DNA of 56,336 nucleotides from contig PGYR01000016.1 in assembly GCA_002839765.1 (NCBI GenBank), positions 1 through 56,336 on the forward strand. The letters are read 5' to 3'. The notes under the pieces are model-generated. The model did no database searches and was not told where the DNA came from. It saw only the letters and a list, made by a program, of their open reading frames with translations. This document shows positions 34,726 to 43,202 of this stretch, piece after piece. Source of the DNA: Ignavibacteriae bacterium HGW-Ignavibacteriae-4. GTDB lineage: Bacteria; Bacteroidota; Ignavibacteria; Kapaibacteriales; UBA2268. Made by a program: the position numbers and the translations under genes. Positions within the stretch are counted from its first letter, which is position 1. The number at the start of each line of letters is the position of its first letter.

Positions 34726-36000
34726 TTGGAAAAAGAGATAAAACAATTAGATGAGTGTACTAGAGAATTAACTATCACTCTGACTACAGATGAGCTACAG
34801 CCACACTACGAGAAAGCATACAAAGCTATGCAACCAAAAGTGAAACAAACAGGTTTCCGTAATGGTAGAGTTCCTATAGCAATGATAAAGAAAATGTACG
34901 GCCCAGGAATAGAAGCTGATGCTGATCAAGATTTAGTAAATGATGTATTTAGAAACTACACACAAGAAGAGAATATCCAAGTACTTGGTACTCCTACATT
35001 GAAAGATATTGCCAAAGATGAGAATGGTATCAAATACGTAATAGAGTTCGAAACACTACCGAAAATCACTCTGAAAGATTACAAAGGTGTAACTATAGAT
35101 GAGCCAATTCACGCAGTTACTGACCAAGAAGTACAAGAAGAATTAGAATATATACTAGCACAGAATGGCGAATTGGACGAAGCTGAGCAAGTAACAGATG
35201 AACACCACGTTATAAAAGTGGAAATGTCTGAGATATTAGAAGATGGTGAGTTAAGCGAACCAAACGAAACAGACGTTTACTTAGCAGATAAAAACATATT
35301 ACCAGAGTTGAAAGATAATATATTGAACACCAAAGTTGGTGATTCATTCGACTATACTCCAACTGCAGCAGATGCTAACCCAACTATCAAAGATAAGAAC
35401 TTCAAAGTTACTATCACTAAAATCCAGAAACTTACTCCTGCTGAACTTACTGATGAGTTCGTAGAGAGAGTAACTGGCGGTAGAATAACTAAAGCAGATG
35501 AACTAAAAGACGAAGTAAACTTCAATTTGCAAGACGAGTGGGACAGAAAGAGCCGCGAGTTAGTAGAAAACCAAATAGTAGCTAGTCTAGTAGATTCAAA
35601 CCAAATACCTGCTCCAGAGCAATTGGTGAATCAAGTGCTAACACAAATGGTACAAGACGTAAAACAAAGATACGAGAAGAGCCCAGAGCAGCTAAACATG
35701 GCTGACGATGAGCTAGAAACTCAACTAAGACCGAATGCAGAAAGATCAGTGAAATGGGAACTAGTTCGTAACCAAATCATAGAGAATGAAAGTATAGAGT
35801 TAGAAGATTACGATATAGACCCAATAGTAGAAAAAGAAGCTAAGAGATATGGTCAGGACGTAGAACAAATGAAGAAAATACTTGTTCAGAACCCGAATTT
35901 CTTAACTAAAATACTATCTAAGAAAGTAATAGATTTCGTATTAGATTTCGCTATTATCAACGAAGTGGACTTCGAGACACACGAGAGAATAGAAGACTAA
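34726..36000 (+). CDS. tig: Trigger factor with degenerate PPIase region
   Basis: A ribosome-bound chaperone of 424 residues that shields nascent chains. The N-terminal domain has the ribosome-docking signature GFRNGRVPIAMIKKMYG, and the C-terminal chaperone arms are helical (DVKQRYEKSPEQLNMADDEL, KEAKRYGQDVEQMKKIL). The middle part (about 140-250) lacks a recognisable FKBP peptidyl-prolyl isomerase domain, so PPIase activity is doubtful. I chose a TTG start at 34726 (MEKEIKQLDECTREL) because AAAGG lies 7 bases before it. A TTG at 34696 would start inside the terminator T run and add 10 residues. The gene is monocistronic. Confidence 0.9.
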   Translation: MEKEIKQLDECTRELTITLTTDELQPHYEKAYKAMQPKVKQTGFRNGRVPIAMIKKMYGPGIEADADQDLVNDVFRNYTQEENIQVLGTPTLKDIAKDENGIKYVIEFETLPKITLKDYKGVTIDEPIHAVTDQEVQEELEYILAQNGELDEAEQVTDEHHVIKVEMSEILEDGELSEPNETDVYLADKNILPELKDNILNTKVGDSFDYTPTAADANPTIKDKNFKVTITKIQKLTPAELTDEFVERVTGGRITKADELKDEVNFNLQDEWDRKSRELVENQIVASLVDSNQIPAPEQLVNQVLTQMVQDVKQRYEKSPEQLNMADDELETQLRPNAERSVKWELVRNQIIENESIELEDYDIDPIVEKEAKRYGQDVEQMKKILVQNPNFLTKILSKKVIDFVLDFAIINEVDFETHERIED

Positions 36001-36029
36001 TCTTTAGCGAATATTAGAAAGACTAAAAG

Positions 36030-36064
36030 AAGCGATAGCATTAATTTGTTATCGCTTTTTTTTG
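36030..36064 (+). terminator. Terminator of tig
   Basis: AAGCGATAGCA and TGTTATCGCTT form an 11-bp stem (one G-U pair), loop TTAATT, then a T run. A nearly identical copy is at 38041-38073. Confidence 0.92.
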
Positions 36065-36125
36065 TTTCTCTGCGATATTCTTTAATTTAAGATTATTAGT
36101 AATCAAATATATTAAAAGGCTATTC

Positions 36126-38009
36126 ATGCGATCTCTACTAACTATAATATTAATTCTTTTCTCTATCCATAATCTAAAGTCATTAGAGCCAGAATTATTC
36201 AGCAATTCAGAATTTATATTGAATAAAAAAACTGACAATTTCTTTGAATTCAATGGAGAGGTTTATGTAGTTGGTGACGATGGAACACATGGCGTTGAAC
36301 TAATGAAAATTGACAGATTAGCAGACAATCTTAGTTTAGTTTTAGATATAAACGAGGATGGAGATTCCAATCCTTTTATCCTTACTAAGTTAGGGGACAA
36401 ATTCATATTTATTACTCGCAATGAAGACTTTGCACCAACTAAATTCTGGAGTTCAGACGGAACTGAGTCTGGTACCAATCTTTTGTTTGAAGTGCCACGC
36501 AGTTATGGTGGAGAAAATTTATCTTCAAACCTAATTGTTAGAAACAATGTGTTATATATTAAGCAACTTGGTGAAATCTGGGATGAACTTTGGATTACAG
36601 ATGGCACTGCAGAAGGCACAAAGAATCTAAGTAAAGAAAATGATAATTTTCAATTCCAGAATATGGAGTTAGTTGGTAATAATATATTATTTCGAGCAGA
36701 AAGCAATGAATCATTCGAGCTTGATGTCTTATGGTCATTAAATGAACAATATGATTTAGTTGAACTTGGCAGTTATCGGTTTAAGTCAGGTATCTTTGGT
36801 AGTAATGAATGGTACGTAAAAACAGATAACCTTCTATACTACTCCACCTATAATGAAGAAAATGAAGGTTCAACTGATTTAAGGGTAACTGATGGTACAG
36901 AAAATGGTACAGAGAAAATAGTGACATTTGATTCCGAACACGAGATTGATATATCATCTAACTGGAGTACTTTTGCACTGAACAATAAGTTAATTTTTAA
37001 AACTTTCGATAGTGATGGATGGGAAAATGGACTTTGGATTTCTGACGGTACTGAATCAGGAACTTTTGATGTTAAAGAATTAGGAATAGATTCTGATAAT
37101 ATTCATGTAATTGAGTTTGAAGGTTCAGTTAATAATAGAGTACTTATTTCGATAATTGATAATTTAAACTTTAAGGAAACATTATGGTCAACTGATGGCG
37201 CGGCAAATGGTACTTACAAGTTATCAAATATCTTTGCTAGTGGTATCAATCCTAATGCAGTTAATGGTTATATTTATTATGCTTATGGATTACCTAGTAA
37301 TTACCAAATTTGGAAAACAGATGGAACACCAGGAACTGCAACTGAAATAATTGACATACCAAAAACCCAATATTCTGACAGCTATCGGACTATAATGTAT
37401 GGATACAACTCTGGGAACAAAATTCATTTAGCTTCAACTTTTGAAAACAATGTCGATCTTTACTCTTTGAATGTTGAAACTGAAGAATTAGAATTGCTCC
37501 ATTCATCACAAGAGGGTGGAGTTAGTAGAATGAATTTTATCGATGAAGTTACATATATGCTTTACTCAACGAAAGAGAAAAGTACATTGCTTTATTCTTT
37601 AGCAGGTAAGACAGAAGAAATTATACCTGAAAACATATCGAATACTAAACCTTCTTACTACGACTTAGAGTTACAAAAAACAGGTGATTATATTTACTTC
37701 TATGTTGATTATGAAGGTGACGAGACTTTTAAGATGTACAGAATTAAAAACCCTGCATCTGGAATTACTTCTGTTGAAGATAAAGAGACAAATGAAATTA
37801 GCTTTTATCCAAACCCTACAACTAACAATTTGACCTTAGAGTTAAAAGAAATAACTGATATAAATATTGTTGATATAAATGGGAATCAGGTTTTGAAAAT
37901 ACGTGATTTCAAAGGTGGAATAATAGATGTTAGCACTCTAACTTCTGGATTCTATTCTATTACCAATAGCACTGGTAAACTAATGGGTAAGTTTATAAAA
38001 GCTGATTAG
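36126..38009 (+). CDS. T9SS cargo protein with DGTxxGT (ELWxxDGT) repeats
   Basis: A 627-residue secreted protein with signal peptide (MRSLLTIILILFSIHNLKS). It carries a series of repeats of the ELWxxDGTxxGT type found in many Bacteroidota surface proteins: FWSSDGTESGTNLL, LWITDGTAEGTKNL, LRVTDGTENGTEKIV, LWISDGTESGTFDV, LWSTDGAANGTYKL and IWKTDGTPGTATEI. These probably build a beta-propeller. The type A CTD is SFYPNPTTNNLTLELK, then INIVDINGNQVL and LTSGFYSITNSTG. Ligand unknown. It lies between two copies of the same terminator, as a monocistronic cassette. Confidence 0.88.
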   Translation: MRSLLTIILILFSIHNLKSLEPELFSNSEFILNKKTDNFFEFNGEVYVVGDDGTHGVELMKIDRLADNLSLVLDINEDGDSNPFILTKLGDKFIFITRNEDFAPTKFWSSDGTESGTNLLFEVPRSYGGENLSSNLIVRNNVLYIKQLGEIWDELWITDGTAEGTKNLSKENDNFQFQNMELVGNNILFRAESNESFELDVLWSLNEQYDLVELGSYRFKSGIFGSNEWYVKTDNLLYYSTYNEENEGSTDLRVTDGTENGTEKIVTFDSEHEIDISSNWSTFALNNKLIFKTFDSDGWENGLWISDGTESGTFDVKELGIDSDNIHVIEFEGSVNNRVLISIIDNLNFKETLWSTDGAANGTYKLSNIFASGINPNAVNGYIYYAYGLPSNYQIWKTDGTPGTATEIIDIPKTQYSDSYRTIMYGYNSGNKIHLASTFENNVDLYSLNVETEELELLHSSQEGGVSRMNFIDEVTYMLYSTKEKSTLLYSLAGKTEEIIPENISNTKPSYYDLELQKTGDYIYFYVDYEGDETFKMYRIKNPASGITSVEDKETNEISFYPNPTTNNLTLELKEITDINIVDINGNQVLKIRDFKGGIIDVSTLTSGFYSITNSTGKLMGKFIKAD

Positions 38010-38040
38010 GGGCTATACAGAAGTATATAAAATTTATAAG

Positions 38041-38073
38041 AAGCGGTAGCATTAATTTGTTATCGCTTTTTTT
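38041..38073 (+). terminator. Terminator, near-copy of the tig terminator
   Basis: AAGCGGTAGCA and TGTTATCGCTT form an 11-bp stem with two G-U pairs, loop TTAATT, then TTTTT. It differs from 36030-36064 by one base in the shared part. Confidence 0.9.
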
Positions 38074-38161
38074 GTGAGGAGTGTAGGAAGTAATACTAAC
38101 AAGTTGTTATTAACCATGTCACTCTTAGAGAGTGAAGCGAATGAAGTGACTGAGGAAAAAC

Positions 38162-38857
38162 CTAATTCGTCTCTTCTTCGATTTCATTTTCAAGATCTTT
38201 AATAAAATTTAACAGATACTTTCTACTTGTATCAAGAGCGTAAGCCTTCTTATCATATTCTAATGCTTTTATTTTATTATCAAGACTGTGATTCAAATGA
38301 TATGCTATAACACCATAGTAGTGGCTCGACTTATGATAATACAAAGCAGAATCAAAATTATTAAATCCTTCTACAATATTGTCTGAGTAAACATATTCTT
38401 TACCTAAATCAAAGAAATAAGTGGAAATTAAAGAATCTTTACCTCCAAGAACTTTCAAACTATCTATAGATTTATAATAGTCCAATTCTTTTTGTTTAAT
38501 CACTAATAAATGCTTTTCACCAAGTTTATCGTAATAAGAGTCGATTCTTATTTCTGCAAATACAAAACTTCCAATTACAATTAAAAGTACTGAAAGAAAT
38601 GAGAACTTTATATTTCTAGCTGATTCTTTATATGCCATTCTATCTTCTTTCGTCTCTTTTATCAATACAGAAACCCCATAAACAACGAAAAATAACATCC
38701 AAAAAAGAGTTACAAATATACTTACTAAGTCAACATAAAAGTTTGGCGCATGCATTTCACCTAAAGTATAAGTTATAATCGGTAGTACTGTAATAATCGC
38801 TAATATGGAAATTAGAATTGGGACAAGGTTTTCAAGCATTTTTTCTTTTATTTTCAT
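38162..38857 (-). CDS. Membrane protein with TPR-like C-terminus
   Basis: A 231-residue protein with three hydrophobic segments in the first 125 residues (LVPILISILAIITVLPIITY, VSIFVTLFWMLFFVVYGVSV, FSFLSVLLIVIGSFVFAEI). A soluble C-terminal half follows, rich in Tyr and helical pairs (NFDSALYYHKSSHYYGVIAYHLN, KALEYDKKAYALDTSRKYLLNF) that resemble one or two TPR units. The start overlaps the preceding gene by 4 bases (ATGA), so the two are one operon. No family recognised. The TPR-like end echoes the TPR cyclases further on, but that is only resemblance. Confidence 0.65.
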   Translation of the reverse strand: MKIKEKMLENLVPILISILAIITVLPIITYTLGEMHAPNFYVDLVSIFVTLFWMLFFVVYGVSVLIKETKEDRMAYKESARNIKFSFLSVLLIVIGSFVFAEIRIDSYYDKLGEKHLLVIKQKELDYYKSIDSLKVLGGKDSLISTYFFDLGKEYVYSDNIVEGFNNFDSALYYHKSSHYYGVIAYHLNHSLDNKIKALEYDKKAYALDTSRKYLLNFIKDLENEIEEETN

Positions 38858-39171
38858 ATCTTTATCTCCGTTCTTCGTTTAAACGAAATTAAGAATATTA
38901 ATTCGATAGCACCAACTAACCAATATATTGGCCATTTGAGCCAAAGATATAGGAGGTTAAAACCATCTACCACTTCATTTCTAGAATGGACTAAATGCGA
39001 TTCTAATTCGGTTGATAAATATGGTAATATGAAAAGAAAGAAAATAGCAAATAGCATAATAGTAAGATTTGAGAGTTTGACTTTACGTTTCTTTGATAAA
39101 ATGCTAATATCTAAACTTATGATCAGTAATAGAATACTTAAATCGAAATATGTAAATAAGTCAGTTATCAT
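38854..39171 (-). CDS. Small membrane protein, three helices
   Basis: A 105-residue protein with predicted membrane helices at about 9-24, 36-54 and 76-97, ending in KRRTEIKI. No named domain. It is translationally coupled to the downstream gene by ATGA overlap and starts 19 bases after the UmuD-like gene, so the whole minus-strand run 40108-38162 could be one message. Confidence 0.6.
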   Translation of the reverse strand: MITDLFTYFDLSILLLIISLDISILSKKRKVKLSNLTIMLFAIFFLFILPYLSTELESHLVHSRNEVVDGFNLLYLWLKWPIYWLVGAIELIFLISFKRRTEIKI

Positions 39172-39190
39172 TTAGATACATCTTCATTAC

Positions 39191-39619
39191 CTACACCTCG
39201 TGTATAATATGCTTTACCACGCCTTGAATTTCGAATTTGCAATAACCAGTTATTTCTATTGGTAAGTATTTTTGGTTGGCAGAGACTAGGTATATCTTGC
39301 CATCTTTGCGGCGGAATTTTTTGACTGTCATCTCACCATCGAGTGAAGCGACAACTATTTGACCTTCTTTGGGCTCAGTTTTGGCATCTACTATTAGTAT
39401 ATCGCCAGTGAATATGTTCTCGTCTATCATACTGTCGCCCGTCACACGAGCCATATACACATCTTTGCTACCGGTGAGCAATAGGTTACCTAAGTCGATA
39501 GATGTCTCAATCGATTGTAACATACCCGAACCGCGCTGTATGCTTGCTGGCAATAGCGGTGCTTCGAATGTGAACCCTTGCTTAGGGTTACCATATTTGT
39601 CTGCTCTTAATCTATACAT
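39191..39619 (-). CDS. UmuD-like S24 peptidase, catalytic dyad intact
   Basis: A 142-residue LexA/UmuD-type serine peptidase without a DNA-binding domain, so UmuD-like rather than LexA. The catalytic Ser is S63 in RVTGDSMIDENIFTGDILIVD and the Lys is K100 in LDGEMTVKKFRR, matching E. coli UmuD S60 and K97. Where UmuD is cut (Cys24-Gly25), this protein has PASIQRG, that is Arg29-Gly30, instead of Cys-Gly or Ala-Gly. UmuD normally joins UmuC to form DNA polymerase V in the SOS response, but no umuC is present here. It follows a catalytically dead paralogue and is preceded by a 7-bp inverted repeat that may be an operator. Confidence 0.88.
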   Translation of the reverse strand: MYRLRADKYGNPKQGFTFEAPLLPASIQRGSGMLQSIETSIDLGNLLLTGSKDVYMARVTGDSMIDENIFTGDILIVDAKTEPKEGQIVVASLDGEMTVKKFRRKDGKIYLVSANQKYLPIEITGYCKFEIQGVVKHIIHEV

Positions 39620-39635
39620 ATTCTTTTTCTATTTC

Positions 39636-39664
39636 GTTGGACTTACTGTTTGATTATGTCCAAC
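39636..39664 (-). promoter_or_regulatory. Inverted repeat upstream of the active UmuD-like gene
   Basis: GTTGGAC (39636-39642) and GTCCAAC (39658-39664) are perfect 7-base inverted arms with 15 bases between them, 17-45 bases before the ATG. This is a fit place for a repressor operator; a LexA-type site is possible, but no consensus for this lineage is known to me. Confidence 0.4.
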
Positions 39665-39679
39665 AATTGCTGTGCCGTT

Positions 39680-40108
39680 TTAGAGAGAGTGAATCACTTT
39701 GGTAACTGTACCGAGTATCTGAAAATCTATCAATGACTTATTCTCGTCCAAAGGCAAAAACTGTCCTAGATGAGACTCTAAGAATCTACTTCCATCTATC
39801 TCACGGTAGAATCTAACAGCCAAATCATCATTAACCGAAGCTATGACAAACTTGCCATCTGTTGGGTCAATAGACGTATCAATTATAAGAATATCGTTGT
39901 CTGATATTCCAACAGATTTGAGCATATCACCTTTTACTTTCACGAAGAAAGTTGCTGCTGGATGTTCTACTAAAAATTCGTTCAAATCTACTTCTCTGTC
40001 AACATCCCCCTCGACAGGAATAGGAATACCAGCCGCTACGGACATAGTAAAGAACGGAATCTTTCTATCGGATTTTGGTAAAAACCCAATTACTTCGAAT
40101 TGTTGCAT
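39680..40108 (-). CDS. UmuD-like protein lacking catalytic Ser and Lys
   Basis: A 142-residue UmuD homologue that aligns well with E. coli UmuD in the fold core (DLNEFLVEHPAATFFVK, then GISDNDILIID). The Ser position is Met62 (VKGDMLKSVG against the usual GDSM), and the Lys position is Arg99 (DLAVRFYRE against FTVKK). Self-cleavage by the Ser-Lys mechanism should therefore be impossible. It keeps a cleavage-like site, Ala26-Gly27 in MSVAAGIPIP, in the place of UmuD Cys24-Gly25. It precedes the active paralogue by 60 bases. It may be a substrate, a structural subunit of a heterodimer, or a degraded copy; the ORF shows no frameshift. Confidence 0.85.
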   Translation of the reverse strand: MQQFEVIGFLPKSDRKIPFFTMSVAAGIPIPVEGDVDREVDLNEFLVEHPAATFFVKVKGDMLKSVGISDNDILIIDTSIDPTDGKFVIASVNDDLAVRFYREIDGSRFLESHLGQFLPLDENKSLIDFQILGTVTKVIHSL

Positions 40109-40214
40109 TGTAAAACCTAAGAATTGTGGAAAACTTCCTTTATGCTATCTCAAATATATGATAATTATGAATATAATGCAAGTGAAAATGTTAACAAAGT
40201 TTATTTACCTTTTT

Positions 40215-42059
40215 CTATTTATAGATAAAGTATGTCTTCATTTTACCTTTACCTTTTATTTCTATTTCACCTCTCTCTACAAATTGAAATTCATGGTATT
40301 GCGATACGGTTTTCTTGAAACGTTCAGTGACTTGTACTTCACCTGCTACACTCGATGATTCCATACGCGAAGCAGTGTTAACAGCATCCGACCACATATC
40401 GTATATAAACTTTTTCTCCCCTATTACCCCAGCTACTACAGGTCCACAATCTAAACCTATTCGAACTTCAATTTTTGTATGATCTTCAGTGTAATATTCT
40501 TTCATTAATTCATTAACTTCAATTGCCATGTTAGCAGCCCTAAGTGTATTATCTTTCTGAACTACTGGGATGCCTGCAGCAGCCATATAACTATCACCAA
40601 TAGTTTTAATCTTTTCTAAGCCATATTTCTCAGCTATTGTATCATAACTAGTAAATATTTTATTTAGTGCTTCTACTATTCTTCTAGGGTTTGCATCTCG
40701 AGCTAATTCTGTAAAGTTAACTATATCAATAAATACGATTGAAGCTTCTGAGAAGTAATCAGATATAGGATGTTCTTTTTTCTTTAATCTTTTTGCAATA
40801 GAAATTGGCAATACGTTGAAGAGTAGTTTATCAGATTTCCTTCTCTGTATTACAATTACAATTATTATTATTATCATCAATAAAACAATAGCGAGTGAGA
40901 AATAAAGAATCAGTAGTTCCCTTTTTTCTTGTTCTATTATACTTGTTTTCTGTTTCTCTATTTCTTTTTGTTTTAGATCTTCTTCTCTTGATTTCTCTAG
41001 TATAGCAATTTTTTCATTATTCTTCTGAGAAAAGACTGAGTCTTCAAGTTTTTTAAAGCTTTCAAGAGCAAAATACGCTTTTTCGAATTTTTTTCGTTCT
41101 TTATAAATTTTATGAAGGTTTCTATATATTTGACTCAGTTCATCGAGGTTATTAAATTTTTCGAAAAGTTCTTTTGCTTTTAGCAAATTCTCTTCGGCCT
41201 TGTCTAAACATTTATCTTTAGTCAAATTAATTTTCTTTGATTCGTTTGCTTTTTTTAATGCTATAGAATCTTTTGCAAGAGTTAAAAATAATACTCCCAG
41301 ATTAGTAAGTTTATACGCCTGCCCCTTTATATCACCAATTTCTTCATTTATCTTCAAAGATTGGTGAAAGTAATCTAATGCTTCCGAATAATTCCCTTGA
41401 TTCAAATAAACACCACCAATGTTACCAATAATGACCGTTTTACCTGACTCTGAGCCTATCTCTTCGTATATATCTAGTGCTCTATGAAAATACTCCAATG
41501 ATTTATCATAATCTGATAAATTAGAATATATATTTCCAATATTTCCTAGGTTTATGGCTATTCCATTCTTTCTTCCAGTTTTCTCATTTATTTTTAATGC
41601 TTTATTATGATATTCTAAGGCTTTTGTATAATTGGATTGACTATTATATATATTTCCAATGTTCCCTAGGTTAAAGGCCATCCCTTTCTTGTCGCCCATT
41701 TTTTCATTTATTTCAAGAGAATTTTGATAATACTCTAAGGCTTTAGGATAATTTGACTTGGCCTTGTAGTTCACACCTAATGAATTATAACATATCGCCA
41801 GTCCCTTTTTCCATTTTAATTTTTCGGCAAGTTTTAACCCTTCTAAACCGTATTGAATACCTTTATCAGGATTAATACTAGAATTATTAAATGACAATTG
41901 TGCTCTTAATCTTACTTCACTTGTGTCTTTTTTAGCATTAGACAACTCATTGAGAAGTGAATCTATTTTTTTTTGGCCTTTAAGAGAGCCTGTCTCTGTC
42001 ATAACTTGACTAGAACTAATAAGGAGGGATATTACAATAATGTATAGAATTAACCTCAT
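40215..42059 (-). CDS. TPR-adenylate cyclase 1 (class III, transmembrane)
   Basis: A 614-residue protein. The N-terminal signal/anchor is LILYIIVISLLISSSQV. Residues of about 75-240 hold four 40-residue TPR units (for example GNIGNIYNSQSNYTKALEYHNKALKINEKTG). After an insertion (DSIALKKANESKKINL) and a last TPR-like pair comes a coiled region and one membrane helix (ELLILYFSLAIVLLMIIIIIVIVI). The cytosolic class III cyclase domain follows (about 425-614). Metal Asp are in VFIDIVNFTE and TIGDSYMAA; the adenine-specifying Lys (EKIKTIGD) and Asp (WSDAVN) and the catalytic Asn/Arg (VNTASRME) are all present. So it is probably an active adenylate cyclase making cAMP. It lies on the strand opposite to its three paralogues. 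Confidence 0.9.
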   Translation of the reverse strand: MRLILYIIVISLLISSSQVMTETGSLKGQKKIDSLLNELSNAKKDTSEVRLRAQLSFNNSSINPDKGIQYGLEGLKLAEKLKWKKGLAICYNSLGVNYKAKSNYPKALEYYQNSLEINEKMGDKKGMAFNLGNIGNIYNSQSNYTKALEYHNKALKINEKTGRKNGIAINLGNIGNIYSNLSDYDKSLEYFHRALDIYEEIGSESGKTVIIGNIGGVYLNQGNYSEALDYFHQSLKINEEIGDIKGQAYKLTNLGVLFLTLAKDSIALKKANESKKINLTKDKCLDKAEENLLKAKELFEKFNNLDELSQIYRNLHKIYKERKKFEKAYFALESFKKLEDSVFSQKNNEKIAILEKSREEDLKQKEIEKQKTSIIEQEKRELLILYFSLAIVLLMIIIIIVIVIQRRKSDKLLFNVLPISIAKRLKKKEHPISDYFSEASIVFIDIVNFTELARDANPRRIVEALNKIFTSYDTIAEKYGLEKIKTIGDSYMAAAGIPVVQKDNTLRAANMAIEVNELMKEYYTEDHTKIEVRIGLDCGPVVAGVIGEKKFIYDMWSDAVNTASRMESSSVAGEVQVTERFKKTVSQYHEFQFVERGEIEIKGKGKMKTYFIYK

Positions 42060-42155
42060 ATAGTGCCTATAATTGTAGAAATTGAGAATTACAATATAGG
42101 AAATTAATTGGAAAACAAAGATTATTATTAAAATTAATTCATCTATAATAATTAT

Positions 42156-42192
42156 AAGAAAATAGACTATTCTGAGAATAGTCTATTTTCTT
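42156..42192 (-). terminator. Terminator of the SDR gene
   Basis: A perfect 17-bp stem (AAGAAAATAGACTATTC and its complement) with a 3-base loop. On the minus strand it ends in TTTTCTT, 37 bases after the SDR stop. It may also insulate the divergent cyclase 1 promoter. Confidence 0.82.
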
Positions 42193-42229
42193 ATTTCTTT
42201 GGAACTTTGTTTACCAATTAGCTCATACC

Positions 42230-43018
42230 CTACAAACACCCCAATCTACCACCATCAACGGGGAGATTAACACCATTGATATAAGCAGCGGCAGGAGTAG
42301 CTAAGAATGCTACGGCATTAGCAACTTCCTCAGGATCGGCGAACCGAGCAGCGGGGATAGTTGCTAGCATTTCCGTTTCTACTTCGCCCTCCCCTATTTC
42401 ACGATTTTCGGCTTTCTTTGCTATTAAGCTCTCTAGCCGTCCAGTCATAGTGAATCCAGGTAATACATTATTAACTGTTATACCATACATTGCTATTTCA
42501 TTTGCAAGAGTTTTTGACCAACTCGCCATAGCACCACGAACAGTATTGGATACACCGAGACCTGATATTGGGACTTTAACTGAAGTTGATATGATATTTA
42601 CTATTCTACCATAGCGGCTATCTTTCATACCTTCGAACAATGTTTGAACAAGGTAATGGCTGCATTTGAGATGCATATCGAAACCTCTATAGAATGCATC
42701 TACATCTGCATTTAGTAAGGCACCAGCTGGTGGACCACCAGTGTTATTAACTAGAATCTGAATATTTCCATTATCTTTAATAAAAGTAGCTGCTGAGTCC
42801 CTAACCTCTTCAGGTTTAGAAAAATCCGCAACAATATAGTCATGTTTCTGCCAATGATGGAGTGGTAAATCGCTTACTACTTTCTTAAGCTTTTCCTCGG
42901 AACGAGCCATGAGTACAATGTTTGCTCCTAATGTAGCCAATTCGAATGCAGTTGCTTTGCCTATACCATCGGTACCACCACAAACCAGTGCAGTTTTACC
43001 TTTGAGTTCTATGTTCAT
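42230..43018 (-). CDS. Atypical SDR oxidoreductase lacking the YxxxK motif
   Basis: A 262-residue NAD(P)-dependent short-chain dehydrogenase. The Rossmann motif is G14-G18-G20 (CGGTDGIGKA), with NNTGGPPAGA in place of NNAG. The C-terminal IAAEYI-like SDR end is present (FLATPAAAYINGVNLPVDGG). At the catalytic position the usual SYSASK is replaced by VSNTVRGAM: no Tyr and no Lys in YxxxK register. This matches an SDR subgroup known by similar SNxxR segments whose activity is often unassigned. It is monocistronic between two cyclase loci; substrate unknown. Confidence 0.88.
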   Translation of the reverse strand: MNIELKGKTALVCGGTDGIGKATAFELATLGANIVLMARSEEKLKKVVSDLPLHHWQKHDYIVADFSKPEEVRDSAATFIKDNGNIQILVNNTGGPPAGALLNADVDAFYRGFDMHLKCSHYLVQTLFEGMKDSRYGRIVNIISTSVKVPISGLGVSNTVRGAMASWSKTLANEIAMYGITVNNVLPGFTMTGRLESLIAKKAENREIGEGEVETEMLATIPAARFADPEEVANAVAFLATPAAAYINGVNLPVDGGRLGCL

Positions 43019-43202
43019 TTTTTTCTCTATTTATAATACTAAAAAGTCAATATAAGAATTATACTTGTATTTGGCGGACAAAAGGAGAAGAAATTTTAAA
43101 TTATTGCTAATTATTTCTTATTATGTATATTGTGCATACACCAATTACTGAAAAAAAACTTATGTCTTATTCGTTCAGTATGATACTAGATAAGAGGGTA
43201 CT

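Noticed and set aside
38080-38161. Possible small repeat (GTCACTC / GAGTGA-like arms) after the second terminator
   Set aside because: Short and imperfect; no second copy noticed in the window.
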